Shown here piece by piece: positions 1 to 6,266 of a DNA stretch of 8,998 nucleotides. A model generated the notes under the pieces. The model was not told where the DNA came from and ran no database searches. It saw only the letters and a program-made list of their open reading frames with translations. How positions within the stretch are numbered: the first letter of the stretch is position 1; each line of letters opens with the position of its first letter. The stretch comes from an uncultured Gemmatimonadota bacterium (GTDB taxonomy: Bacteria > Gemmatimonadota > Gemmatimonadetes > Gemmatimonadales > Gemmatimonadaceae), in assembly GCA_946887155.1 (NCBI GenBank), contig CAMPKM010000093.1, positions 1-8,998 of the forward strand, read 5' to 3'. The position numbers and the translations under genes are program-made.

Positions 1-53
1 TTGTGACCTCCACGATGTCAACGTGGCGCTCTAACCAACTGAGCTAACCGCCC
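1..53 (-). tRNA. tRNA-Val (anticodon GAC), 3' part cut off by window start
   Basis: Read on the minus strand, the sequence has a seven-base acceptor strand GGGCGGT, a D arm with GCTC and the usual AGTTGGT loop, and a five-base-pair anticodon stem CCACG/CGTGG enclosing the loop TTGACAT. The anticodon GAC (complement of 17-19) reads valine codons. The variable loop has begun at the window edge; the T arm and 3' acceptor strand lie outside. It is the last of three leftward tRNA genes that probably share one transcript. Confidence 0.95.
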
Positions 54-129
54 GTATCGGATGCCGGATATGAGAAGTGGGCGACACCGAAATCCGATCA
101 GACCTGCACCGATTGGACCTGGCTCCTCC

Positions 130-150
130 CACGTCTCACGTCCCTCGTCC
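130..150. repeat. Degenerate heptamer repeat in the tRNA-Gly/tRNA-Val spacer
   Basis: Three consecutive 7-base units, CACGTCT, CACGTCC and CTCGTCC, lie between two tRNA genes in an otherwise featureless 106-base spacer. The copies are imperfect, so the call is tentative. It matters mainly because other spacers in the window carry arrays of the same period with different units. Confidence 0.45.
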
Positions 151-159
151 GTCGCTTAG

Positions 160-232
160 AGCGGGAAACGGGACTCGAACCCGCGACCCCAACCTTGGCA
201 AGGTTGTGCTCTACCAACTGAGCTATTCCCGC
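160..232 (-). tRNA. tRNA-Gly (anticodon GCC)
   Basis: On the minus strand this is a complete 73-base cloverleaf. The acceptor stem is GCGGGAA/TTCCCGC, the D loop carries AGTTGGTA, the anticodon stem CAACC/GGTTG encloses TTGCCAA, and the T arm contains GGTTCGAGTCC. The anticodon GCC (complement of 197-199) decodes glycine GGC and GGU. The discriminator base is U, typical of bacterial tRNA-Gly. No CCA is encoded, so the 3' end must be added by a nucleotidyltransferase. It lies 102 bases downstream of tRNA-Ala in the same orientation. Confidence 0.97.
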
Positions 233-253
233 GATTCCTGACCAACCACCAGT

Positions 254-276
254 CCAGCTACAGCTACCAGCTCTCG
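254..276. repeat. CAGCTA-type short repeat in the tRNA-Ala/tRNA-Gly spacer
   Basis: Three CAGCT-containing units of 6-7 bases follow one another and end in CCAGCTCTCG. The same decamer recurs at 8813-8822 in the atpG-atpD spacer, where CAGCTCC-like units also precede it. This may be chance low complexity, but the shared end is noteworthy. Confidence 0.4.
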
Positions 277-334
277 GTCCGACGACGGCAACCGGGGAGC
301 ATTCGAACGGTGTCTGACCGGTGTACGTACCCGA

Positions 335-407
<73 letters not shown>

Positions 408-443
408 GGGACCCCGAAAAAGGCCATCTTTCAGGAACCGAAA

Positions 444-472
444 AGCTTACGCCGGGGTAGGTTGCAAGTCAA
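444..472 (-). promoter_or_regulatory. Sigma70-type promoter for the tRNA operon
   Basis: On the minus strand there is a -35 box TTGACT (467-472), a 17-base spacer and a -10 box TAAGCT (444-449). The optimal spacing and near-consensus -35 fit a strong stable-RNA promoter. Transcription would start near 437, giving tRNA-Ala a leader of about 30 bases. No second promoter is evident between the tRNA genes, so all three are probably cotranscribed. Confidence 0.7.
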
Positions 473-603
473 GCAAATCACTCTGGCGAAACACGTTGCG
501 AACTGTATCTTCAACGCGGCGCTGGTCCGGATTCGCGTGCCGCCCGTCCTCTGGGTAGCAACGATTTTTCGCCCCGAACGATGGGTCCGAGCGCTCTTCA
601 CCG

Positions 604-609
604 TACAAT
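604..609 (+). promoter_or_regulatory. Possible -10 box for the sigma factor gene
   Basis: TACAAT is one base from the -10 consensus and lies 31 bases before the sigma factor ATG. No convincing -35 box occurs 16-18 bases upstream (the best is ATGGGT at 581-586), so either an activator helps or the real promoter lies elsewhere in the 233-base divergent spacer. Confidence 0.35.
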
Positions 610-640
610 CGACTCCTCCGGAGTCTGAGGACATCACCAC

Positions 641-1528
641 ATGCCTGAGGTCAAGCGCCGGCGGCGCCGAGCAGCCCCGCCGGGCATCGCTCCAAGTGAA
701 CCAGAGCGAGACATTCTCGACCAGTACCTCTACGAGGTCAGTACCTACCCGCTGTTAAAGCCGGTAGAGGAGATCGCGCTCGCCCGGCGTATCCGCTCCG
801 GTGACCAGGACGCCCTCCAGGAACTCGTCAAGCGGAACCTCCGTTTCGTCATCTCCGTCGCCAAGAAATACCAGAATCGCGGACTCCCCCTGATCGACCT
901 GATCGGCGAGGGCAACGTCGGCTTGCTGACCGCCGCCCGGAAATTCGATCCCGATCAGGGCGTGAAGTTCATCTCCTACGCCGTCTGGTGGATTCGTCAG
1001 GCCATCCTGTCGTCGCTCGCCCGCCAGGGCCGCACCGTACGCGTCCCGCTCAACCGGACCGCGGACCTCTCGCGCATCATCAAGGCGTCCGAAATCCTGC
1101 GGCAGAAGCTGCGCCGTGAGCCTTCGCCTGAAGAACTCGCGCAGTTGACCGGCCTGTCGGTCGACGTCGTCCAGTCGCTCGCCGCCCTCAATACCGGCGA
1201 CGTGCGCCTCGATGCCCCGATGGATCCGGAAGGCGATCGCTCGCTCATCGAGCGCTTCGTGGCCGACGAGATGCCCGATACGGAAGAAGAAGCAATGAAC
1301 CGCTTCCTCACCGATGAAATCGAGCTCGCGCTCTCCACGCTGCCGCCGCGTGACGCGAAAGTCTTGCGTCTCTACTTCGGCCTCGAAGGCGGGCGCGAAC
1401 ACACGCTCGAGGAAATCGGTTCCATGCTCGGCGTCACCCGCGAACGCGTGCGCCAGCTTCGTGACCGCGCGCTCAAGCGCCTCCGCGAGGGAGATGTGGG
1501 ACGTGCACTGAGCAGCTTCGCGGCGTGA
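641..1528 (+). CDS. RNA polymerase sigma factor, RpoD/SigA family
   Basis: This sigma70-family protein of 295 residues directs RNA polymerase to promoters. After a basic N-terminal patch (K5 and R6-R10), region 1.2 spans about residues 23-57. Region 2 spans about 62-130, with the core-binding segment LIDLIGEGNVGL and the -10-reading segment YAVWWIRQA (113-121). Region 3 is about 133-215. Region 4 is about 228-285, ending in a helix-turn-helix with GVTRERVRQL (264-273). The large region 1.1 of proteobacterial RpoD is absent, as in the short primary sigma factors of Bacteroidota-like phyla. It could be the housekeeping factor or a group 2 paralogue; the sequence alone cannot decide. The ATG follows GAGG at 627-630 with a 10-base gap, one of the few recognisable ribosome binding sites here. 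It diverges from the tRNA operon. Confidence 0.95.
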   Translation: MPEVKRRRRRAAPPGIAPSEPERDILDQYLYEVSTYPLLKPVEEIALARRIRSGDQDALQELVKRNLRFVISVAKKYQNRGLPLIDLIGEGNVGLLTAARKFDPDQGVKFISYAVWWIRQAILSSLARQGRTVRVPLNRTADLSRIIKASEILRQKLRREPSPEELAQLTGLSVDVVQSLAALNTGDVRLDAPMDPEGDRSLIERFVADEMPDTEEEAMNRFLTDEIELALSTLPPRDAKVLRLYFGLEGGREHTLEEIGSMLGVTRERVRQLRDRALKRLREGDVGRALSSFAA

Positions 1529-1533
1529 GTCAG

Positions 1534-1683
1534 TGAGTTGAAGAGTTGATGGGTCGATGAGGGAAGGGCTCCGGTGAAACGGGGCCCTTTGCTTTCGGGG
1601 GAGGTCTTTCGGCCCGCCAGCCCGCACGTCACATTCCTGCTGTGGGGCCTTCCCCTCGTCAACTCATCAACTAGTTCAACTCA
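1534..1683. repeat. Imperfect inverted repeat with octamer units between the sigma factor gene and mlaF
   Basis: The left arm (1534-1567) and the reverse complement of the right arm (1648-1683) both run TGAGTTGAA, then AGTTGATG, then a diverged third unit, then GAGGG and AAGG. They differ by a few substitutions and short indels. Each arm is built from 8-base units of the AGTTGATG type. The 80-base centre holds the 3' part of a terminator-like hairpin and no gene. The right arm ends one base before the proposed TTG start of the ABC ATPase gene. Confidence 0.7.
1564..1596 (+). terminator. Terminator-like hairpin after the sigma factor gene
   Basis: A ten-base-pair stem, AAGGGCTCCG (1564-1573) with CGGGGCCCTT (1580-1589) and one U-G wobble pair, encloses the loop GTGAAA. 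It is followed by the interrupted U tract TTTGCTTTC. It lies 35 bases after the sigma stop codon. The tract is imperfect, so termination may be partial. Confidence 0.6.
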
Positions 1684-1684
1684 G

Positions 1685-2434
1685 TTGATCTCCCTTCGCA
1701 ACGTCCACAAGGCCTTCGGTGAAAAGAAGGTGCTCCAGGGTTTTTCCCTCGAGGTCCCCGAGGGCGAGACCATGGTCATCATTGGCTATTCCGGGTCGGG
1801 GAAGTCCGTCGCGATCAAGCACATCGTGGGCCTGCTCGAACCCGACCAGGGCACCGTCTTTGTCGACGGACTCGAGGTACCGCGCCTCTCGCGCCGTGAG
1901 CTCTACGATCTCCGCGCCCGGATCGGCTACGTGTTCCAGTTCGCGGCGCTGTTCGACTCGATGACCATTGGCGACAATGTCGCGATGGGCCTGCGGAACC
2001 AGGACCACATGGAGGAGCAGGCCATTCGCGCCCGCGTCGCCGAAGCGCTCGACCTGGTCGACCTGCCTAACGTGGAAGACCGCTACCCGGCCGAGCTCTC
2101 GGGCGGGATGCGCAAGCGCGTCGGCCTCGCGCGCGCCATCGCCCTCCGGCCCACCTACCTGCTCTACGACGAACCGACGACGGGGCTCGACCCGGTCACC
2201 AGCGCGGTGATCGACGAGCTGATGATCCGCATGCGCGACAAGCTCGGCGTCACCTCGATCGTCATTACCCACGACATGCGCAGCGCGTACCGCGTCGGCA
2301 CCAGGATCGCGATGCTGTACCAGGGAAAGGTGCGCCAGGTCGGGACGGTCGACGAGATCCGCCTGTCCGACGACCCCATCGTCCGGCAGTTCGTGGAAGG
2401 GAACGCCGAGGTCGACTTGAGTGGAGCGGCCTGA
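1685..2434 (+). CDS. mlaF: ABC transporter ATPase, MlaF/Mkl type (lipid transport)
   Basis: This is the cytoplasmic ATPase of an MCE/Mla-type importer, a family that moves phospholipids or other lipids between membranes. With the TTG start at 1685 it has 249 residues: Walker A GYSGSGKS (34-41), Q-loop Q85, signature LSGGMRKR (138-145), Walker B YLLYDE (158-163) and H-loop H196. The MRKR after the signature and the NVHKAFG start are typical of MlaF/Mkl proteins. A longer frame opens at GTG 1574, but that start lies in the terminator hairpin and would add 37 low-complexity residues encoded by the inverted repeat, so 1685 is preferred. No Shine-Dalgarno sequence precedes it. The usual partners, the permease MlaE and the MCE protein MlaD, are not in the window. 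The stop is two bases before the Nudix gene. Confidence 0.88.
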   Translation: MISLRNVHKAFGEKKVLQGFSLEVPEGETMVIIGYSGSGKSVAIKHIVGLLEPDQGTVFVDGLEVPRLSRRELYDLRARIGYVFQFAALFDSMTIGDNVAMGLRNQDHMEEQAIRARVAEALDLVDLPNVEDRYPAELSGGMRKRVGLARAIALRPTYLLYDEPTTGLDPVTSAVIDELMIRMRDKLGVTSIVITHDMRSAYRVGTRIAMLYQGKVRQVGTVDEIRLSDDPIVRQFVEGNAEVDLSGAA

Positions 2435-2436
2435 CG

Positions 2437-2883
2437 ATGGCGCGCGACAAGGCACGGCTCGAAACGTCGGCGGGCGGTGTGGTCATGCATGCGGCGGGTG
2501 ATGAGCCGCGCTACCTGATCATCCGCGACAGTTATGGCAACTGGGGATTTCCCAAGGGACACCTGGAAGACGGAGAACGCCCCGAGGAAGCGGCGTTGCG
2601 CGAAGTACGCGAGGAAACCGGGCTGGATCACGTGCGGCTGCGCGCCCCGATTCACACCATCGACTGGTATTTCCGGTTCCGCGGGCGCCTGATCCACAAG
2701 GTCTGCCACTTCTTCCTCATGGAAGCCGAGGAAACGACCACCCGCCCGCAGGCCGACGAAGGGATCACCGCCTGCCGGTGGGAGCGGTTCGACGACGCCG
2801 TGTCGCTGGTGTCGTACGAAAACGCCCGCGACGTGCTCCGGCGTGCGCACGGCCAGGCGCCGCGCCGGTCCGCCACCGCCTGA
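2437..2883 (+). CDS. Nudix hydrolase
   Basis: This is a 148-residue Nudix-fold pyrophosphohydrolase, which cleaves nucleoside diphosphates linked to another group. The Nudix box is complete: G41, then E47 after five residues, then after seven more REVREETGL (55-63). The glutamates of REVREE bind the catalytic metal. The preceding WGFPKGHLEDGE resembles dinucleoside polyphosphate (Ap4A-type) hydrolases, but the substrate cannot be fixed from this. The gene starts two bases after the ABC ATPase stop, with a GGAG upstream inside that gene, so translational coupling is likely. The 14-base gap to the next regulator gene suggests one transcript for all three. The link to lipid transport is not obvious; a general housekeeping role is more likely. 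Confidence 0.9.
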   Translation: MARDKARLETSAGGVVMHAAGDEPRYLIIRDSYGNWGFPKGHLEDGERPEEAALREVREETGLDHVRLRAPIHTIDWYFRFRGRLIHKVCHFFLMEAEETTTRPQADEGITACRWERFDDAVSLVSYENARDVLRRAHGQAPRRSATA

Positions 2884-2897
2884 CGAGTCGCCCGTTC

Positions 2898-3701
2898 ATG
2901 GTCGTCGCGCCGTCGTACGCGGCCCCGGTTACGATCGCCGTCTGCGCCACCCGGGATCGCGCCCGCGCGCTCGCCCGGGCCGCCTTTCCGCGCCGTCGTT
3001 GCCGCCTGGCCCTCACCCGGTCTGCCGCTGAGCTCGAACGCACGTTCCGCGACACCCTCGTCGATGGTGTGCTGGTCGACATGCATGCGCCGACGGATGA
3101 CCTCTGGCACGCCGTGTCGCTGGCGACCGAGTTTCCCAGCGCCCCGTTCTTTGCGCTGACTCCCCTGCGGCCGGGCGATGCCGCGGTCGCCGCCCGGTGC
3201 GCGGCAGCGGACGTTGCCGACCTCGTGACGGAAGGAGTCGATGATGGCGTGTTGCGGGAACTCGTGCTGCCCCGAACCTTCACCGCCCGCTTTACCGACG
3301 CACTGCGCGAGCCACCTGCCACGCTCGGCCTGTCGGGCGCGCTGCAGCAGGCCACCTGGCGCTTCCTGGTTGCCCACGGTGGCCGCCCCGTGCGGACCGA
3401 TACCATTGCTGCCGCGTTAGGCGTCACCCGCGAACATCTCAGCCGCGCCTTCAGCGCCGGCGGCTCCGCCAACCTCAAGCGCATCATCGACCTCGTGCGC
3501 CTGATGGCGGCCGCCGAACTCGCCAAGAACCCGGGCTACGACGTCGCTGACGTCGCGCGAGTGCTGGAGTACGCCTCGTCGTCGCACTTGTCCACGACGT
3601 CGCAGCGGATCGCCGGAACCAGACCCGCGTCGCTGGCCAGATTGCGGGCGGTGGACCTCATCGAGCGGTTCCTGAAGGGACGGGCGCGCAGCAGAAGTTA
3701 G
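2898..3701 (+). CDS. Regulator with a degenerate receiver-like domain and AraC-type helix-turn-helix
   Basis: The C-terminal part (about residues 150-250 of 267) is an AraC/XylS-type DNA-binding domain. Its first helix-turn-helix is near TIAAALGVTREHLSRAF (169-185) and its second near VADVARVLEYASSSHLS (216-232). The N-terminal part (about 10-130) looks like a response-regulator receiver: a hydrophobic strand ends in D61 (VLVDMHAP), where the phosphoacceptor belongs, and a later strand ends in T88. The usual N-terminal acidic pair and the late conserved lysine are not clear, so phosphorylation is doubtful. An upstream ATG at 2778 in the same frame would overlap the Nudix gene by 106 bases and add an arginine-rich stretch, so the ATG at 2898 is preferred. 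No sensor kinase gene is nearby. The target is unknown; neighbouring genes or its own group are candidates. Confidence 0.75.
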   Translation: MVVAPSYAAPVTIAVCATRDRARALARAAFPRRRCRLALTRSAAELERTFRDTLVDGVLVDMHAPTDDLWHAVSLATEFPSAPFFALTPLRPGDAAVAARCAAADVADLVTEGVDDGVLRELVLPRTFTARFTDALREPPATLGLSGALQQATWRFLVAHGGRPVRTDTIAAALGVTREHLSRAFSAGGSANLKRIIDLVRLMAAAELAKNPGYDVADVARVLEYASSSHLSTTSQRIAGTRPASLARLRAVDLIERFLKGRARSRS

Positions 3702-3740
3702 GCCATACATCATCCAAAGCCGCAGGACTGCCTAATGCTA

Positions 3741-3760
3741 CGTGCGGGATGTCCCGCGCG
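3741..3760. other. GC-rich palindrome after the regulator gene
   Basis: CGTGCGGGA (3741-3749) and TCCCGCGCG (3752-3760) are complementary around a two-base centre, with one wobble pair. As RNA it would form an eight-pair stem with a four-base loop but has no U tract after it. It could be a weak terminator for the upstream group or an operator site ahead of the amidase gene. The rest of 3702-3827 shows nothing recognisable. Confidence 0.4.
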
Positions 3761-3827
3761 CAGCAGCAATCGACCATCCCACTGCGTTATTGTCATCAGC
3801 GTACCGATCCCCCTGTCGTTTTAGACC

Positions 3828-5516
3828 ATGTCAACTGATGGCAAACCTGGCGATGATTCCGGCATTCCCTCCAGCCGCTTGAATCGTCGCCGTTTCGTTC
3901 AAGCCGCGACAGCCATGGGGGCTTCGGTGGCGTTCAGCCACCGGCTGGGTGCCTTCGGTAGCGCATGGTCGAATCCGCTGCACGGCGAGTCGTCCGGACA
4001 GTATGCGTTCGAGCTCAATGAGGTCACGATCGACGCCCTGCAACGGTCCATGGCCGAAGGGCGCCACACGGCGCGGTCGATTCTTGAGCTCTACCTGGAC
4101 CGAATCCACGCCCTCGATCGAGCCGGTCCGGCATTGCGATCAATCATCGAAGTCAACCCGGAAGCCCTCGCTGCGGCGGACGCGCTCGATGCCGAACGCA
4201 AGGCGGGCAAGCTGCGCGGACCCTTGCATGGCGTGCCGGTGCTCCTCAAGGACGTCGTCGATACCGCGGACAAGATGCATTCGACGGCAGGCTCGTTCGC
4301 CTTGATGGGGTCCTTCCCGTCCCGTGACGCATTCATAGCGGCACGATTGCGCGCCGCCGGCGCGATCCTCCTGGCGAAAACGAACCTTTCCGAGTGGTCA
4401 AATGCCCGCTCCGTTCACTCCACCAACGGCTGGAGCGCCCGGGGTGGTCTGACGAAGAACGCGTACGCGCTCGATCGCACGGCTTGCGGGTCCAGTTCGG
4501 GTACCGGCGTTGCGGTGTCGGCCAACCTGGGCGCCGTCGGCGTGGGGGTCGAGACCGACGGGTCCATCGCCTGTCCCGCCAGCGTCAACAGCCTCGTTGG
4601 TATCAAGCCCACGGTCGGCCTCCTGAGCCGATCCGGCCTGATTCCGATCACATACTCGTTCGATACCGCCGGTCCTATCGCTCGCACGGTGACCGACGCC
4701 GCGATCCTGTTAGGCGCCCTGACCGGCGTTGACCCACGAGACGACGCGACCAGCGCGAGCCAGGGACACGCGCTGACCGACTACACGAAGGCGCTCGAGA
4801 AGGGGGCACTCAAGGGAGCGCGCATAGGAATATTGAAGAGCGACCTCGCCGAACACTCGCCCGTGTCCAGCGTATTGGCGGAAGCGATGGAGGCGATGCA
4901 GTCGGCCGGCGCGATCATTATCGACGAAGTCGAACTGCCCGCGTCCGACGACCTCCAGGTCCCGAAGGGAATCGTGTTGTTGTGCGAGCTGAAGGACTCG
5001 ATGCGCGACTACCTGCGGGAACGCGGCTCGAGCGGGCCGCAATCTCTCGCCGACCTGATCCGCTTCAATGAACAGAACGCCGAAGTGGAAATGAAATGGT
5101 TCGGGCAGGAGTTCTTCGAGCTGGCGGAACGGACCCGGGGACGGGAGACACCCGAGTACCACCCGGCGCTTGCCCGCTGTCATTTGTTGACGCGAACGGT
5201 GGGTCTGGACCGGGCGATGGGCGAGCAGAAACTCGATGCCGTTGTTTCCCTGGCCTCGAACGTGCCGTTCACGGCCGACCTGCTGACCGGAGATCACCCG
5301 ATCGTACGCAATTCTTTCGTCAGCGCAGTCGCTGGCTATCCGCGCATCACCGTTCCGGCCGGCTTCGTCAGAGGACTTCCCGTTGGCATCTCCTTCATGG
5401 GAACTCCATGGAGCGAGGCGCGCTTGATTGGCCTCGCGTACTCGTTCGAACAGTTGGTGCATGCCCGGCAGCAGCCTCGTTTCCTCGCGACGGCGAACCT
5501 GGATTCGCCGGAGTAG
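3828..5516 (+). CDS. Amidase-signature family enzyme with Tat signal
   Basis: This 562-residue hydrolase belongs to the amidase-signature family, which uses a Ser-cisSer-Lys triad on amide bonds. The triad is visible as K141 (PVLLKDVVDT), S222 in CGSSSGTG and S246 in ETDGSI. Spacing and the flanking SVNSLVGIKPTVGL match bacterial peptide-amidase-like members. The N-terminus has a twin-arginine motif, NRRRFVQAA (19-27), then a hydrophobic stretch, so the enzyme is probably folded in the cytoplasm and exported by Tat. The substrate could be a C-terminal peptide amide, an aryl amide or another small amide; sequence does not decide. GatA is unlikely because of the export signal and the lack of gatB or gatC. 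The ATG lacks a Shine-Dalgarno sequence. It appears to be a single-gene unit, with no terminator seen after it. Confidence 0.88.
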   Translation: MSTDGKPGDDSGIPSSRLNRRRFVQAATAMGASVAFSHRLGAFGSAWSNPLHGESSGQYAFELNEVTIDALQRSMAEGRHTARSILELYLDRIHALDRAGPALRSIIEVNPEALAAADALDAERKAGKLRGPLHGVPVLLKDVVDTADKMHSTAGSFALMGSFPSRDAFIAARLRAAGAILLAKTNLSEWSNARSVHSTNGWSARGGLTKNAYALDRTACGSSSGTGVAVSANLGAVGVGVETDGSIACPASVNSLVGIKPTVGLLSRSGLIPITYSFDTAGPIARTVTDAAILLGALTGVDPRDDATSASQGHALTDYTKALEKGALKGARIGILKSDLAEHSPVSSVLAEAMEAMQSAGAIIIDEVELPASDDLQVPKGIVLLCELKDSMRDYLRERGSSGPQSLADLIRFNEQNAEVEMKWFGQEFFELAERTRGRETPEYHPALARCHLLTRTVGLDRAMGEQKLDAVVSLASNVPFTADLLTGDHPIVRNSFVSAVAGYPRITVPAGFVRGLPVGISFMGTPWSEARLIGLAYSFEQLVHARQQPRFLATANLDSPE

Positions 5517-5601
5517 GGCGCAGGAGAGAATCACTGGTAGTGGTTATTGGTTATTGGTTATTGGTACTGGTATCAGTAGCCGTACTGGATGACTGATGCG
5601 G

Positions 5602-6102
5602 TTACTGGGCGGCGTCGTTAGGCTTGTCCTTGGCGGCGTCGTTAGGCTGGTCCCGGCGTCGGGGTCGCCTCATCCGGCGCTCGGATCCCCCGCTGCGCTC
5701 ACGTGGAATTGTCACCGTAAGCATCTTGATGACCTGGGTCATCAGCATCTGGCGCCCCTCGCTCTCCACGTCGCCTAACCATTGACGGCTCCGGTGGTAC
5801 CAGCCGCGCGATTCCCGGGCAGATGCGAGGGCGTGCTCGAAAAACCTGGCGCGGTCTCATCCGGAGTATTTCGAGTAACCCGCCGAAATATTCGCCTCAA
5901 CGGATTCAACGCTCCCCTCGAGCTGGTCGATTTTGTGACGCGGCGCACGTCCGCGAACCATCAGATTGACATCAAATCGAACCAAGGTCAGCCAGGAAAA
6001 GCGCCATTCGGTAGGCTGTCATTCTCCAAAAATCGCGTCCCCACGCAGGTGGAGCGGCGGGTGCTTTTCCCATTCGCGAAACCGAGCCTCGAGATTGTCC
6101 AT
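5602..6102 (-). pseudogene. Decayed four-helix-bundle (S23/IVP-like) protein gene
   Basis: On the minus strand, ATG at 6102 opens MDNLEARFREWEK and reaches RGDAIF. Then the frame breaks at a run of five T (complement of 6028-6032). The next frame gives WRMTAYRMALFLADLGS, and a second break near 5974-5982 returns to the first frame with DVNLMVRG and HKIDQLEGSVESVEANI. Next come GYSKYSG, an in-frame TGA (5857-5859) where the family would be expected to have arginine (CGA to TGA is one transition), and RARFFEHALASARES. The gene ends at TAA 5604-5602. The pattern W-YR-LFLADL, ANI-GY and DRARFFEHAL-SARE is that of four-helix-bundle proteins related to those in 23S rRNA intervening sequences and to DGR Avd proteins. 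Recognition is from memory of the family. Three lesions argue for a pseudogene; sequencing error is a less likely alternative. Confidence 0.75.
5608..5655. repeat. Two-copy 24-base tandem repeat in the pseudogene 3' end
   Basis: The copies at 5608-5631 and 5632-5655 match at 21 of 24 positions and each contains GTTAGGC. Read on the minus strand in the pseudogene frame they encode PNDAAKDK followed by PNDAAQ and the stop, so this is a duplicated stretch of a hydrophilic C-terminal tail. Confidence 0.8.
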
Positions 6103-6266
6103 GCCCGAGCATGGGGTACTTCGACGAGACCCTCTTCATCTTCAAAACCCACCCCCTACCACAATCCCGCATACCAGTACCAGTAACCAGTACTGAGTAC
6201 CCATACCCGTACCAATAACCACTAACCACTACCAGTATTTGCGGTCTCTCCTTGCCCCCGAACGGC

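Larger units (their letters stand above)
5533..6236. mobile_element. Candidate small element: four-helix-bundle pseudogene between inverted heptamer-repeat arms
   Basis: The left arm (5533-5567) begins ACTGGTAGTGGTTA and continues with GGTTATT units (copies at 5542, 5549 and 5556) to GGTAC. The reverse complement of 6209-6236 begins with the same 14 bases and reaches the same GGTAC, with one substitution and one heptamer fewer. Inside these arms both sides continue with related GGTACTGGTA-like sequence. The interior holds one decayed gene on the minus strand. No clear target duplication is visible, although GGAGAGA (5523-5529) and its complement (6245-6251) flank the block. No transposase is encoded. 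That this block is mobile is inference; the inverted arms and the gene are seen directly. Confidence 0.45.

Noticed and set aside
755..1627. Long open frame antisense to the sigma factor gene
   Set aside because: It is a shadow frame common in high-GC genes; the opposite strand has clear sigma factor domains.
1574..1684. N-terminal extension of the ABC ATPase from GTG 1574
   Set aside because: The start lies inside the terminator-like hairpin and the added residues are encoded by repeat sequence; family members begin at the equivalent of residue 1 of the TTG start.
2778..2897. N-terminal extension of the AraC-type regulator from ATG 2778
   Set aside because: It would overlap the Nudix gene by more than 100 bases and adds an arginine-rich stretch typical of an out-of-frame reading of GC-rich DNA.
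5721..5750. Eighteen-base palindrome (TGATGACC-TG-GGTCATCA) flanked by GCATCT direct repeats, resembling an operator or insertion scar
   Set aside because: It lies within the pseudogene coding frame, where it encodes QMLMTQVIKML; the repeated methionine-leucine codons explain the flanking repeats.
5617..5779. GTTAGGC and GCCTAAC look like integron attC core sites
   Set aside because: The order on the strand is opposite to that of an attC site, no matching GTTRRRY follows 5779 within attC length, no integrase is present, and both motifs fall inside the reading frame of the four-helix-bundle pseudogene.
5782..6186. Open frame on the plus strand in the spacer before atpA
   Set aside because: It runs antisense to the four-helix-bundle pseudogene, has no recognisable motifs, and runs into the inverted repeat arm at its end.
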